A stretch of 64,000 nucleotides of DNA from Bacillus paramycoides. Lineage in GTDB: Bacteria > Bacillota > Bacilli > Bacillales > Bacillaceae_G. A program made the position numbers and the translations under genes. Each line of letters begins with the position of its first letter. Position 1 is the first letter of the stretch. The notes under the pieces are model-generated. The model ran no database searches. It had not been told where the DNA came from and worked only from the letters and a program-made list of their open reading frames with translations. This document shows, piece after piece, positions 1-8,662 of this stretch. The stretch spans positions 1-64,000 of the forward strand of contig NZ_MAOI01000040.1 in assembly GCF_001884235.1 (NCBI RefSeq). Direction: 5' to 3'.

Positions 1-1
1 A

Positions 2-49
2 TTTGGTTTTATTTTAGGAATTACTTTGGCTGCATTATTTTTCATCTAA
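2..49 (+). CDS. C-terminal end of a membrane protein (partial)
   Basis: An open frame runs in from the left edge and stops at TAA 47-49. Its last 15 residues are almost all hydrophobic (Phe, Ile, Leu, Ala, Gly), like the last membrane helix of a transporter. A hairpin terminator follows at once. Family cannot be told from so little. Confidence 0.4.
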   Translation, partial: FGFILGITLAALFFI

Positions 50-55
50 CATAGT

Positions 56-88
56 AAAGAGTTGACTATCTTTAGCCAACTCTTTTTT
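56..88 (+). terminator. Rho-independent terminator after the left-edge gene
   Basis: Stem AGAGTTG/CAACTCT followed by a T run on the + strand. It lies between two convergent genes and may also slow transcription from the minus-strand methyltransferase gene. Confidence 0.7.
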
Positions 89-808
89 CTATTTTTCACA
101 TATAAAAATACGATGTCCTAAAATATGCTGATACATAAGCAGTACTTGTTCGTGTTGCACCCACGCCTCATACAATTCTTCTGGAATAAACGGTGATACA
201 TTCCACTCCGGCTCTTCCATATATCCTACAACTGTTTCTGCAATGGTACCGCCACCCGCAATTGTAATTTTTTTAAAATTTGCTGCTTTAAATAAATGAA
301 TCCACTCATCCTCAGTTAATAATTCTTTCATTCCATATAATTGTACGATTTTTTCTTCCTCATTTTTCCCAATATGACTTTCGATAATCATTTCAATGAC
401 AATAAGCTTTCCATCCTGCTGCAATACACGATAACATTCCGGAATAACCTTTTCTTTATTCGTAAAAGCGAGTATAGATTCTCCGAGTACAAGCTCAAAT
501 GAATCATTTAAACAAGGCAATCTTTCTACATCTCCTTGAATTAATTGTATATCTAAACCTTCAAACAACCATCTATCTTTCGCTTTTTGAATCATAATTT
601 CATTCTTTTCAACTGCTGTTACTTTATAACCAAATGCTTTTGTCATATACGCCGCTGTTTTCCCCGTGCCGCAACCTATCTCAAGAACATTCGCTCCCTG
701 TCTAAGTAGCAATTGAGATAGCAATTGTTTCGTTAGCGTAAAACCACCAGGATGGGCACTCCCTATTCCGTAATAAGCTAGAAAATCGATGTACGTATTT
801 CGTTTCAT
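89..808 (-). CDS. class I SAM-dependent methyltransferase
   Basis: 239 aa. Residues 41-50 hold the glycine-rich SAM-binding motif I (VLEIGCGTGK), followed by an acidic residue near 63 and a GD(V)ERLP motif near 92, the usual Rossmann methyltransferase order. Function by family: transfer of a methyl group from S-adenosylmethionine to an unknown acceptor, in the cytosol. The ATG is preceded by GGGAG at good spacing. It stands alone between a + strand gene and the oppA cluster, so the substrate cannot be inferred from context. Confidence 0.8.
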   Translation of the reverse strand: MKRNTYIDFLAYYGIGSAHPGGFTLTKQLLSQLLLRQGANVLEIGCGTGKTAAYMTKAFGYKVTAVEKNEIMIQKAKDRWLFEGLDIQLIQGDVERLPCLNDSFELVLGESILAFTNKEKVIPECYRVLQQDGKLIVIEMIIESHIGKNEEEKIVQLYGMKELLTEDEWIHLFKAANFKKITIAGGGTIAETVVGYMEEPEWNVSPFIPEELYEAWVQHEQVLLMYQHILGHRIFICEK

Positions 809-861
809 GGGATTCTCCCTTTTTTATTTTATATATTCCAGGAAGAAAGAAAAGTGCATAG

Positions 862-886
862 AAAAAAGGGCGCATCGCGCGCCCTC
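862..886 (-). terminator. terminator of first oppA-like gene
   Basis: GGGCGC/GCGCCC stem with a six-T run on the minus strand, just after the stop at 891. Confidence 0.85.
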
Positions 887-890
887 TCTC

Positions 891-2585
891 TTACTTATCA
901 TCAGAAATATATGCCCATTTGTAGCTGTAATCTCCACCAACTGGGTGGTGAACAATGCCTTTTACTTTTGATCTTTGAACGATAGCGTCACCACGTTGAT
1001 ATAACGGTGCAATTGCAGCATCTTCAAGTAACATTTTCTCAGCTTTCAGTAAGCCATCCCAACGCTCTTTCGTTTTCGTTAATAATTCGCCTTTCCCTTT
1101 TTCTACAATTTCATCATATTTCGGATTTGAATATCCTGTTTGGTTATGAGTGCCATTTGTAACAAACATATCAATAAATGTCATTGGATCTAAGTAGTCA
1201 GGCCCCCAACCAGCATAAGATAAATCATAGTCTTGATCTGTTTCTAGCTTTAATTTTTGTTTAAACGGCTGGTTTTTCAAATTAACTGTTAATCCTGGTA
1301 AGTTCTTCTCAAGCTCTCCTTTTAAGAATTCCCCTACTTTTTTCGCGTTATCGCTATCATAGTTTAATAACTCTACCGTTACTTGGTCTTTTCCAAGCTC
1401 TTTTTTCGCTTTTTCCCAATGCTCTTTTGCCTTTTTCACATCTGTTTTTAAAATATCTCCGTTATCTTTACGGAAGTCTTTTCCATCCGGACTCTTAGCA
1501 AACTCTTTTGGTACTAAGTAATCTGCAGGTGTAGATCCGTCATTTAAAATAACATTTGTTAAGCCTTTTTTATCATACGCCATCGCAATCGCTAAGCGTA
1601 AATCTTTGTTCTTTAATACTGTATCTTGACCACCACGTTTTTGGTTCAAACGTAAGAAGTACGTTGAAGGTGTTTTTTGTGTAAAGAAATCCGGATTTGA
1701 TTTATATTTGTCAACAAATTCAGATGCAAGTGCCGCACGATCAATTTGTCCACTTTCATATAAGTTTACACGTGTACCGCTATCTTTTACGACATTAAAG
1801 TTAATTTCTTCTAACTTGACTGTTTTATTATCCCAGTATTGTGCATTTTTCTTTAACTTCCAGCCTTGTTCATGTTGCCAACTTGCTAATGTAAACGGCC
1901 CGTTATATAACGTTGTATCTGCTTCTAAACCGTATTTTTCTCCTTTTTCTTTTACGAATTTTTCATTTAACGGATAGAATGTTCCGAATGAAGTTAATTC
2001 TACAAAGTAAGGAACTGGATTTTCTAATTCTACTTCTAATGTGTAATCATCTACAGCTTTTACTCCTAAAGTATCAAGCTCTGCTTTTCCTTCATTAATT
2101 GCTTTTGCGTTCTTTAAATCAAACATAATGTATGCATATTCCGCTGCTGTATTTTTATCTACTGCACGTTTCCAAGCAAACACGAAATCTTTTGCTGTTA
2201 CAGGTTCTCCATTTGACCATTTTGCATTTTTATTTAATGTAAATGTATATTTTTTACCATCATCACTCTTTTTATATGATTCAGCAACTCCTGGTGTTGC
2301 TTTATTATCTTTATCAAGTCGATATAAACCTTCCATTACATTGTTTAAAGCAAGGAACGATACTTGGTCTGTCGCCTTTGAAGAATCCATAGATGGAATC
2401 TCTTGGCTATCTGTTAAATTAAGTACTTGCTTTGCTGCTAATTTTCCGCCTTCTTTTTCACCACTTTTTGGCGTTGTGCTTGCCTTATCTTTATCACCTG
2501 ATCCTGAGCAAGCTGTTAGTGCCATACTCATTACTAAAACTGGTGCTACAACCGCTGTTAATTTTTTCATCTTTTTTCTCTTCAT
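891..2585 (-). CDS. oppA: oligopeptide ABC transporter substrate-binding lipoprotein (copy 1)
   Basis: 564 aa from the ATG at 2585, chosen because GGGGAGGG lies 8 nt upstream; the upstream TTG at 2603 would place the ribosome site inside the gene. Lipoprotein signal with lipobox LTAC (Cys 26), then a family 5 solute-binding domain (SBP_bac_5) to the C terminus. It is expected to be anchored outside the membrane and deliver peptides to an Opp permease; no permease or ATPase genes are nearby, so it must share one encoded elsewhere. One of three tandem paralogs; this copy is the most diverged of the three. Confidence 0.9.
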   Translation of the reverse strand: MKRKKMKKLTAVVAPVLVMSMALTACSGSGDKDKASTTPKSGEKEGGKLAAKQVLNLTDSQEIPSMDSSKATDQVSFLALNNVMEGLYRLDKDNKATPGVAESYKKSDDGKKYTFTLNKNAKWSNGEPVTAKDFVFAWKRAVDKNTAAEYAYIMFDLKNAKAINEGKAELDTLGVKAVDDYTLEVELENPVPYFVELTSFGTFYPLNEKFVKEKGEKYGLEADTTLYNGPFTLASWQHEQGWKLKKNAQYWDNKTVKLEEINFNVVKDSGTRVNLYESGQIDRAALASEFVDKYKSNPDFFTQKTPSTYFLRLNQKRGGQDTVLKNKDLRLAIAMAYDKKGLTNVILNDGSTPADYLVPKEFAKSPDGKDFRKDNGDILKTDVKKAKEHWEKAKKELGKDQVTVELLNYDSDNAKKVGEFLKGELEKNLPGLTVNLKNQPFKQKLKLETDQDYDLSYAGWGPDYLDPMTFIDMFVTNGTHNQTGYSNPKYDEIVEKGKGELLTKTKERWDGLLKAEKMLLEDAAIAPLYQRGDAIVQRSKVKGIVHHPVGGDYSYKWAYISDDK

Positions 2586-2647
2586 TTTTTGTACCCTCCC
2601 CAATTATATGTACGCTACTAACTTTGAGAGATTTTCTATCAACTTAC

Positions 2648-2662
2648 GTTATCAGAAAATTC
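2648..2662. promoter_or_regulatory. CodY-like box downstream of the oppA copy 1 promoter
   Basis: Matches the CodY consensus AATTTTCWGAAAATT at 12 of 15 positions. It would lie just after the predicted transcription start, where CodY binding would block transcription. Confidence 0.4.
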
Positions 2663-2674
2663 TTATTAATTAAT

Positions 2675-2702
2675 ATTCTACTATTTTTTTGAGTTTTGTA
2701 AA
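2675..2702 (-). promoter_or_regulatory. sigma-A promoter of oppA copy 1
   Basis: TTTACA, 16 nt, TAGAAT on the minus strand. The same boxes and spacing occur before copies 2 and 3, which supports the call. Confidence 0.65.
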
Positions 2703-2712
2703 GTATTTTATG

Positions 2713-2727
2713 AATTTTCTAAAAATT
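2713..2727. promoter_or_regulatory. CodY-like box upstream of the oppA copy 1 promoter
   Basis: AATTTTCTAAAAATT, 14 of 15 matches to the CodY consensus, ending about 10 nt upstream of the -35 box. Confidence 0.5.
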
Positions 2728-2968
2728 TATTTTTTTATGATAGTAACTTGTTATTTTGCTATTACTACTATATGAATTATCCCCCATCTACTATATGTAA
2801 ACATACCACCTCTTATTCTTCTCTATTGCTAAGTTCTATATTTTTCTTATCAATATGAAATCTCTACTTAACATTCATCTAACCAACTACCGCATTCCTT
2901 CTAATATCCTACAGTAGAATTTTGAAAATAACCTCAAATTTCATGGGCCTTATTCTCTTATACATACT

Positions 2969-3013
2969 AAAAAAAGCATTTCAAAAGCAGCTTAGTCACT
3001 TTTGAAATGCTTT
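2969..3013 (-). terminator. terminator of second oppA-like gene
   Basis: 12-bp arms GCATTTCAAAAG/CTTTTGAAATGC followed by a T run on the minus strand. Confidence 0.85.
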
Positions 3014-3017
3014 CATA

Positions 3018-4730
3018 TTATTTTTTCCCGCCATCCTCAGTTACATACGCCCACTTAAAGCTATATTCTGGACTAATGTTGTGTTTCACAATTCCTTTTA
3101 CATTCGGTTTCATTACATACGCTCTTCCTGTTTGATATAAAGGAACTAACCCTGCATCTTCTTCAAGGAATAATTTCTCTGCTTTTCCTAACGTTTCCCA
3201 GCGCTTCTTCGCATCACCCATTAATTCATTACCTGCTTGTTCTACCATTTCATCGTATTTTGGATTTGAATAACTCATTTGGTTGTATGGGCTCTTCGAT
3301 TCAAACATATCAATAAATGTCATTGGATCCGCATAGTCTGGACTCCAACCTGCATAAGAGATTTCATAATCTTGTGCAGTCTCTAACTTTAATTTCTGTT
3401 TGAACGGCTGAATTTTCGTATTAATCGTTACACCTTTTAAATTTTTCTCAATTTGATCTTTAACATAATCAGCAATCTTTTTCGCAGTTCCATCATCATA
3501 GCTTAGTAATTCGATTGTAACTTGGTCTTTTCCAAGTTCCTTTTTCGCTTCTTCCCAGGCTGCTGCGCCTTTTTTCGGATCATATTTCAGACCATTTTTA
3601 AATGTATCTTGGTAATCTTTACCGTCAGGTCCTGTTGCAAGCCCTTTCGGAACCAATTGATCCGTTGCTTTTGATCCATTATTTAAAATTACATTCGCCA
3701 ATCCTTTTTTATCAACTGATAATGCAATTGCTTCACGAAGTTTTTTGCTCTTTAACGGTGTATCTTGTCCGTTACGCTTTTGATTTAAACGTAAGAAGAA
3801 TGTACTTGATTCTGCATACTCACCGTATTCATCTTTATTCGATTTATATTTATCTACGAATTCTCCTGATAGTAATGTAAAGTCAATCGATCCTGTATCA
3901 TATAAATTGACTTTTGTAGCTACTTCTTTTACAACACTGTAATTAATTTCTTCTAATTTCACAGTCTTGTTATCCCAATACTTATCATTTTTCTTCAACT
4001 GCCATCCTTGTTCATGTTTCCATGAAGACATAACGAACGGCCCGTTATACACTGTTGTATCCGCTTCCAAACCGTATTTATCCCCTTTTTCTTTTACGAA
4101 TTTTTCATTTAACGGATAATATGACGGGAATGCTAATAAATTTAAGAAGTACGGTACTGGTTTTTCTAATTCTACTTCTAGCGTGTAATCATCTACCGCC
4201 TTTGCTCCTAATTCAGTTACAGGTTTTTCTCCTTTATTAATCGCTTCTGCATTTTTAATATAGTAAGCGATAAACGCATATTCTGCAGCGGTGTTTTTAT
4301 CAAGTAAGCGCTGCCATGCAAACACAAAATCTTTCGCTGTTACAGGATCACCATTCGACCATTTCGCATCTTTACGTAGTTTAAATGTATATTTTTTGCC
4401 ATCCTCACTTTTCGTACTAGATTCTGCCGCAGCTGGGATTGGCTTATTATCTTTATCAAGACGATATAAACCTTCCATCGTATTCCCTAAAATTTGTGAC
4501 CCTAACGTATCAGTAGATTTAGAAGTATCCATCGTCGGAATTTCTTGGTTTTCTGTTCGATTTAAAACTTGCTTCGCAGCATATTTAATATCTGACTTTT
4601 TTTCGTCCCCACCACTAGACGTCGTAGTCGTTTTCTTCTCCCCGCCAGATCCAGAACACGCAGTCAACGCCATGCTCATTGCTAATACTGGCGCTACAAC
4701 CGCCGTGAACTTTTTCATCTTTTTCTTCAT
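3018..4730 (-). CDS. oppA: oligopeptide ABC transporter substrate-binding lipoprotein (copy 2)
   Basis: 570 aa. Start ATG with GGGGAGGG upstream. Signal peptide with lipobox LTAC (Cys 25), a Ser/Thr/Lys/Gly-rich linker, then a full-length SBP_bac_5 domain. Very close to copy 3 over nearly the whole length (for example both share the segment around LGSQILGNTMEG), so these two are the more recent duplicates. Own promoter and own terminator, so it is probably a single-gene unit. Expected role: extracellular peptide capture for an Opp-type importer. Confidence 0.9.
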   Translation of the reverse strand: MKKKMKKFTAVVAPVLAMSMALTACSGSGGEKKTTTTSSGGDEKKSDIKYAAKQVLNRTENQEIPTMDTSKSTDTLGSQILGNTMEGLYRLDKDNKPIPAAAESSTKSEDGKKYTFKLRKDAKWSNGDPVTAKDFVFAWQRLLDKNTAAEYAFIAYYIKNAEAINKGEKPVTELGAKAVDDYTLEVELEKPVPYFLNLLAFPSYYPLNEKFVKEKGDKYGLEADTTVYNGPFVMSSWKHEQGWQLKKNDKYWDNKTVKLEEINYSVVKEVATKVNLYDTGSIDFTLLSGEFVDKYKSNKDEYGEYAESSTFFLRLNQKRNGQDTPLKSKKLREAIALSVDKKGLANVILNNGSKATDQLVPKGLATGPDGKDYQDTFKNGLKYDPKKGAAAWEEAKKELGKDQVTIELLSYDDGTAKKIADYVKDQIEKNLKGVTINTKIQPFKQKLKLETAQDYEISYAGWSPDYADPMTFIDMFESKSPYNQMSYSNPKYDEMVEQAGNELMGDAKKRWETLGKAEKLFLEEDAGLVPLYQTGRAYVMKPNVKGIVKHNISPEYSFKWAYVTEDGGKK

Positions 4731-4788
4731 TCTTGTACCCTCCCCAATTATATGTACGAAACTAATTTTGATAGACTTTCTAATAACT

Positions 4789-4803
4789 AGTTATCAGAAA
4801 ATT
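4789..4803. promoter_or_regulatory. CodY-like box of oppA copy 2
   Basis: AGTTATCAGAAAATT, 13 of 15 matches to the CodY consensus, just downstream of the predicted start of transcription. Confidence 0.45.
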
Positions 4804-4816
4804 CTTATTAATTAAT

Positions 4817-4844
4817 ATTCTACTAATTTTTCTTATTTTGTAAA
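4817..4844 (-). promoter_or_regulatory. sigma-A promoter of oppA copy 2
   Basis: TTTACA, 16 nt, TAGAAT, identical in boxes and spacing to the promoters of copies 1 and 3. Confidence 0.65.
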
Positions 4845-4989
4845 GTATTTTTAAAAATATTCAAAATTTTTTTGATAGTAACTACGTATTTTACAATTAC
4901 TACTATACGAATTCCCCTCCATCTACCATATATAAGTACCCTTTTCCTTTTCCTTACGCTTATTCATTTGTTTAAATTTAATCTCATAA

Positions 4990-5033
4990 TAAAAAAGCAT
5001 TCCAAAAGTAAGTAGTCTACTTTTGGAATGCTC
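4990..5033 (-). terminator. terminator downstream of oppA copy 3
   Basis: 14-bp arms GCATTCCAAAAGTA/TACTTTTGGAATGC with a following T run on the minus strand. It sits about 100 nt after the stop of copy 3, farther than for the other copies, because a remnant lies between. Confidence 0.8.
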
Positions 5034-5085
5034 TATCATTTTATCTTCCTATTGTGGACAGTAAGATTCCCACTATAAAAAATCA

Positions 5086-5127
5086 GCTAAGGAACTTGTA
5101 TATATCCACTTAAAGATAGCATCACTG
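5086..5127 (-). pseudogene. possible 3'-end remnant of another oppA copy
   Basis: Directly after the stop of oppA copy 3, the minus strand reads DAIFKWIYTS, which lines up with the family's C-terminal EYSFKWAYMT. The likeness is short but falls at the expected place. I infer the scar of a deleted or recombined fourth copy. Confidence 0.35.
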
Positions 5128-5134
5128 TTTAAAA

Positions 5135-6844
5135 TTATTTCCCATCTTTTTCAGTCATATATGCCCACTTGAAGCTATACTCTGGGCTAATGTTATGATG
5201 AACAATGCCTTTTGCATTTGGTTTTTGAACATATGCATCACCACGTTGGTATAAAGGAACAAGCGCTACATCTTGTTCAAGAAGTAATTTCTCAGCTTTT
5301 CCTAGCTCTTCCCAACGTTTTTTCGCATCACCCATTAATTCACCGCCAGCTTTTTTGATCATGTCATCATACTTCGCATCAGAGAAGCTCATTTGGTTAT
5401 GAGAATGCTTAGACTGGAACATATCTAAGAATGTCATTGGATCTGCGTAGTCAGGTCCCCAACCAGCGTATGATAAATCATAATCTTGCTCTGTTTCTAA
5501 TTTTAGTTTTTGTTTGAATGGCTGAAGTTTAATATTAACTGTTACACCTTTTAAATTTTTCTCGATTTGGTCTTTTACATATTCCCCTACTTTTTTCGCA
5601 TTACCAGTATCATAGTTTAATAGCTCAATTGTAACTTGATCTTTACCAAGTTCTTTTTTCGCTTCATCCCAAGCCGCTGCTGCTTTCTTCGCATCTGGTT
5701 TGATACCATTTTTAAATGTTTCTTGGAAGTCTTTACCGTCTGGTCCAGTTGCTAGTCCTTTCGGTACTAAGAAGTCCGCTGGTTTAGATCCGTCATTTAA
5801 AATAACGTTTGCTAAATTCTTCTTATCGATTGAAAGTGCGATTGCTTCACGTAATTTTTGGCTCTTTAATGGTGTATCTTGTCCACCACGTTTTTGGTTC
5901 ATACGTAAGAAGTAAGTACTTACTTGTGAATAAGTTCCAAACTCATCTTTATTGTTTCTATATTTATCAACGAACTCACCTGATAAAAGTGCGGAATCAA
6001 TTGCACCTGTATCATATAAGTTTACTCTTGTAGCTACTTCTTTTACTACACTATAGTTAATTTCATCTAATTTTACAGTCTTTTTATCCCAATATTGATC
6101 ATTTTTCTTTAGTTTCCAGCCTTGCTCATGTTTCCAATCAGTAAGAACGAACGGTCCGTTATAAACTGTTGTATCAGATTCTAAACCGTATTTATCCCCT
6201 TTTTCTTTTACGAACTTTTCATTTAGTGGGTAGTACGATGGGAATGAAACTAAGTTTAAGAAGTAAGGTACTGCTTGTTCTAATTCAACTTCAAGCGTAT
6301 TGTCATCTACCGCCTTCACTCCTAATTCAGTTACAGGTTTTTCTCCTTTATTAACCGCTTCTGCATTTTTAATCGGGAATGCGATAAATGCATACTCAGC
6401 AGTTGTTTTTGGATCTAATAGACGTTGCCATGCAAATACGAAATCTTTCGCTGTTACAGGATCACCATTTGACCACTTTGCATCTTTACGCAGTTTAAAT
6501 GTATATTTTTTACCATCGTCACTCTTCGTGCTTGACTCTGCTGCTGCTGGGATTGGTTTATTGTCTTTATCTAAACGATATAACCCTTCCATTGTGTTCC
6601 CTAAAATTTGAGAACCTAATGTATCTGTATTTTTCGAAGTATCCATTGTTGGAATTTCATTTGTTTCAGTACGATTTAACACTTGCTTTGCCGCTAACTT
6701 TTCTCCAGACTTACTATCTCCGCTAGAGCTAGAATTTGTACTTGTCTTCTTATCCCCACCTGTAGAACATGCTGTAAGTGCCATACTCATTGCTAAAACT
6801 GGTGCTACAACTGCTGTTAGTTTTTTGATTTTTTTCTTTTTCAC
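5135..6844 (-). CDS. oppA: oligopeptide ABC transporter substrate-binding lipoprotein (copy 3)
   Basis: 569 aa. GTG start at 6844 preceded by AGGGAGGG at 8 nt. Lipobox LTAC (Cys 26), a Ser/Thr/Gly-rich linker and a complete SBP_bac_5 domain. Closest to copy 2. Has its own promoter and two CodY-like boxes, which fits the known control of peptide uptake by CodY in Bacillus. No transport ATPase or permease in this window. Confidence 0.9.
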   Translation of the reverse strand: MKKKKIKKLTAVVAPVLAMSMALTACSTGGDKKTSTNSSSSGDSKSGEKLAAKQVLNRTETNEIPTMDTSKNTDTLGSQILGNTMEGLYRLDKDNKPIPAAAESSTKSDDGKKYTFKLRKDAKWSNGDPVTAKDFVFAWQRLLDPKTTAEYAFIAFPIKNAEAVNKGEKPVTELGVKAVDDNTLEVELEQAVPYFLNLVSFPSYYPLNEKFVKEKGDKYGLESDTTVYNGPFVLTDWKHEQGWKLKKNDQYWDKKTVKLDEINYSVVKEVATRVNLYDTGAIDSALLSGEFVDKYRNNKDEFGTYSQVSTYFLRMNQKRGGQDTPLKSQKLREAIALSIDKKNLANVILNDGSKPADFLVPKGLATGPDGKDFQETFKNGIKPDAKKAAAAWDEAKKELGKDQVTIELLNYDTGNAKKVGEYVKDQIEKNLKGVTVNIKLQPFKQKLKLETEQDYDLSYAGWGPDYADPMTFLDMFQSKHSHNQMSFSDAKYDDMIKKAGGELMGDAKKRWEELGKAEKLLLEQDVALVPLYQRGDAYVQKPNAKGIVHHNISPEYSFKWAYMTEKDGK

Positions 6845-6883
6845 TTTCTGTACCCTCCCTAATTCTTAACGATCTCATTTAAG

Positions 6884-6898
6884 AATTTTCTGATAATT
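6884..6898. promoter_or_regulatory. CodY-like box in the leader of oppA copy 3
   Basis: AATTTTCTGATAATT, 14 of 15 matches to the CodY consensus, in the 5' leader about 40 nt before the start codon. Confidence 0.5.
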
Positions 6899-6914
6899 CT
6901 GTTTTTCTTTATAT

Positions 6915-6929
6915 ATTTATCAGAAGATT
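6915..6929. promoter_or_regulatory. second CodY-like box of oppA copy 3
   Basis: ATTTATCAGAAGATT, 12 of 15 matches, at the same place relative to the promoter as the boxes of copies 1 and 2. Confidence 0.35.
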
Positions 6930-6942
6930 CTTATTAACTATT

Positions 6943-6970
6943 ATTCTACTAATTTTTCGAGTTTTGTAAA
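6943..6970 (-). promoter_or_regulatory. sigma-A promoter of oppA copy 3
   Basis: TTTACA, 16 nt, TAGAAT, the shared promoter of the three tandem copies. Confidence 0.65.
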
Positions 6971-7167
6971 GTGCTATTATTGAAAATTTTTAAAAAATTA
7001 TTTTTTTACAGTAATATTCATAAAAATTCCATATTCTTTTAAAATACTGTACATCATTGAATTATACGTATTGATTTAATAGTCTTTATGTCCCCAAGCC
7101 ATAAAGAACCTGTAAATTATTGTTAATAAATAATGCATATCATCATAAACCTCTTTCCTACAAAAAT
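6971..7167. other. intergenic region between oppA copy 3 and dctA
   Basis: AT-rich with no supported ORF. A short inverted repeat CTTTATG/CATAAAG lies at 7084-7106 without a T run; its role is unknown. Confidence 0.4.
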
Positions 7168-7195
7168 AAAAAAAGTCAGCAAAGCTGACTTTTTT
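7168..7195 (-). terminator. terminator of dctA
   Basis: AGTCAGC/GCTGACT stem with a three-base loop and a T run on the minus strand. Confidence 0.85.
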
Positions 7196-8456
7196 ATCCG
7201 GCTATTCTCTCTCTCTTCATTTCTTCTAACACTCTCGTATACTTCTCATCATTGAATTCATTTTCACTTTTTGCAACAACTATAGTCGCAATACCGTTAC
7301 CAATTAAATTAACGATTGCTCGCGCTTCTGACATAAAACGGTCAACCCCAAGTAAAAGTGCTAATCCTTCTAATGGGATAACATTCATCGCAGATAAAGT
7401 AGAAGCTAATACAATAAATCCTCCTCCCGTTACCGCTGCTGCCCCTTTCGATGTAACTAACAAAATAGCTATTATAGTTAATTGTTGGCCTAGTGAAAGA
7501 TCGACATGAAAAACTTGTGCTAAAAATATTGTTGCCATAGATAAATAAATCGTTGTTCCATCTAAGTTAAAAGAGTAGCCAGTTGGAATAACTAAGCCTA
7601 CTACTGGCTTTGAACATCCGAAGTCTTCCATCTTTGTCATCATACGCGGTAATACAGATTCTGATGAAGATGTTCCAAGAACGATTAATAGTTCTTCTTT
7701 AATATGTACTAAGTATTTCCATAAGCTAAATTTATAAAGCTTACAAATAAAATTCAAAACGATAAAAACAAATAATGCCATTGTCGCATATACGCAAATC
7801 ATCAATTTACCTAATGGTATTAAAGTACCTATACCGTATTTCCCAATTGTAAACGCCATTCCACCAAACGCTCCAACCGGTGCTAGTTTCATAACAATCG
7901 ACAAAATATTAAAAAACACTTTCGATAATCTTTCAAAAAAGTCGATAACAGGTTGACCGTTTTTTCCAAGCATCGTTAAACCTGCTCCAAATAAAATGGA
8001 GAAGAACAACACTTGTAAAATATCACCTTTTGCGAATGCCTCGAACATATTAGAAGGCACAATATGTAAAAAGAAATCCATCCATTTCATTTCTTGTCCA
8101 CTTTGTACATATTGCGAAACATCACCGCCCTTTAGCTTTGAAGGATCTAACCCATCGCCAGGACGTACGACATTCGCTACGATAATACCAATGATAAGAG
8201 CAAAAGTTGTAACAATCTCAAAATATAATAACGCTTTCCCACCAACGCGTCCTACTTTTTTCATATTCCCCATACTTGCAATACCAAGCACAATTGTTAA
8301 AAAGATAATCGGTGCAATGACCATTTTAATCATATTAATGAACGTCTCACCAATTGGTTTCATTTGTTGTCCGACACTAGGCCAAATCGCTCCTACTGCA
8401 ATACCACAAATAATTGCCACAATAACTTGGAATGTTAAATTCTTTACAATTTTCAT
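7194..8456 (-). CDS. dctA: C4-dicarboxylate/proton or sodium symporter, DctA type
   Basis: 420 aa from the ATG at 8456 (GGGGAG 8 nt upstream; the TTG at 8462 is too close to that site). Dicarboxylate/amino acid:cation symporter (DAACS) family with about eight membrane helices. The serine-rich re-entrant loop (GTSSSESVLPRM), the IPTGYSFNLDGT motif and SKGAAAVTGGGF are those of DctA/DctP rather than GltP glutamate carriers. Expected role: uptake of succinate, fumarate and malate. A Fur-like box lies close upstream. No DctSR-type two-component genes are adjacent. Confidence 0.85.
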   Translation of the reverse strand: MKIVKNLTFQVIVAIICGIAVGAIWPSVGQQMKPIGETFINMIKMVIAPIIFLTIVLGIASMGNMKKVGRVGGKALLYFEIVTTFALIIGIIVANVVRPGDGLDPSKLKGGDVSQYVQSGQEMKWMDFFLHIVPSNMFEAFAKGDILQVLFFSILFGAGLTMLGKNGQPVIDFFERLSKVFFNILSIVMKLAPVGAFGGMAFTIGKYGIGTLIPLGKLMICVYATMALFVFIVLNFICKLYKFSLWKYLVHIKEELLIVLGTSSSESVLPRMMTKMEDFGCSKPVVGLVIPTGYSFNLDGTTIYLSMATIFLAQVFHVDLSLGQQLTIIAILLVTSKGAAAVTGGGFIVLASTLSAMNVIPLEGLALLLGVDRFMSEARAIVNLIGNGIATIVVAKSENEFNDEKYTRVLEEMKRERIAG

Positions 8457-8503
8457 TTTCAATACTCCCCTGTTTCTTTCATTTCTCCCATACTATTTCA
8501 ATT

Positions 8504-8516
8504 AATGATAATCATT
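8504..8516. promoter_or_regulatory. Fur-like box upstream of dctA
   Basis: Perfect palindrome AATGATAATCATT, the core of the Fur consensus (14 of 19 matches over the 19-bp form), 48 nt upstream of the dctA start. Suggests repression by iron-loaded Fur, though a PerR or Zur-type regulator could use a similar site. Confidence 0.5.
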
Positions 8517-8635
8517 TATTCTATGTGATAGCCCCCTTGCTATTTAACTTGCACCCCTTTATTATGTTACACTATTATATAAAAATTTTAAATAGTATAT
8601 AATATTTAAATGTAAATGTTATACTATTAAACAAA

Positions 8636-8662
8636 ACAAAAAGCAGATATAACATCTGCCTT
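8636..8662 (-). terminator. terminator of the sigma/anti-sigma/LCP operon
   Basis: GCAGAT/ATCTGC stem followed by TTTTTG TTTTG on the minus strand, touching the LCP stop codon. Confidence 0.7.

Larger units (their letters stand above)
2604..2968. other. intergenic region upstream of oppA copy 1
   Basis: AT-rich, without a convincing ORF. It holds the promoter and CodY-like boxes listed separately and ends at the terminator of copy 2. I see nothing else in 2730-2968. Confidence 0.6.

Noticed and set aside
789-971. Small + strand ORF across the methyltransferase and oppA ends
   Set aside because: Runs through the terminator and antisense to real genes; no ribosome site.
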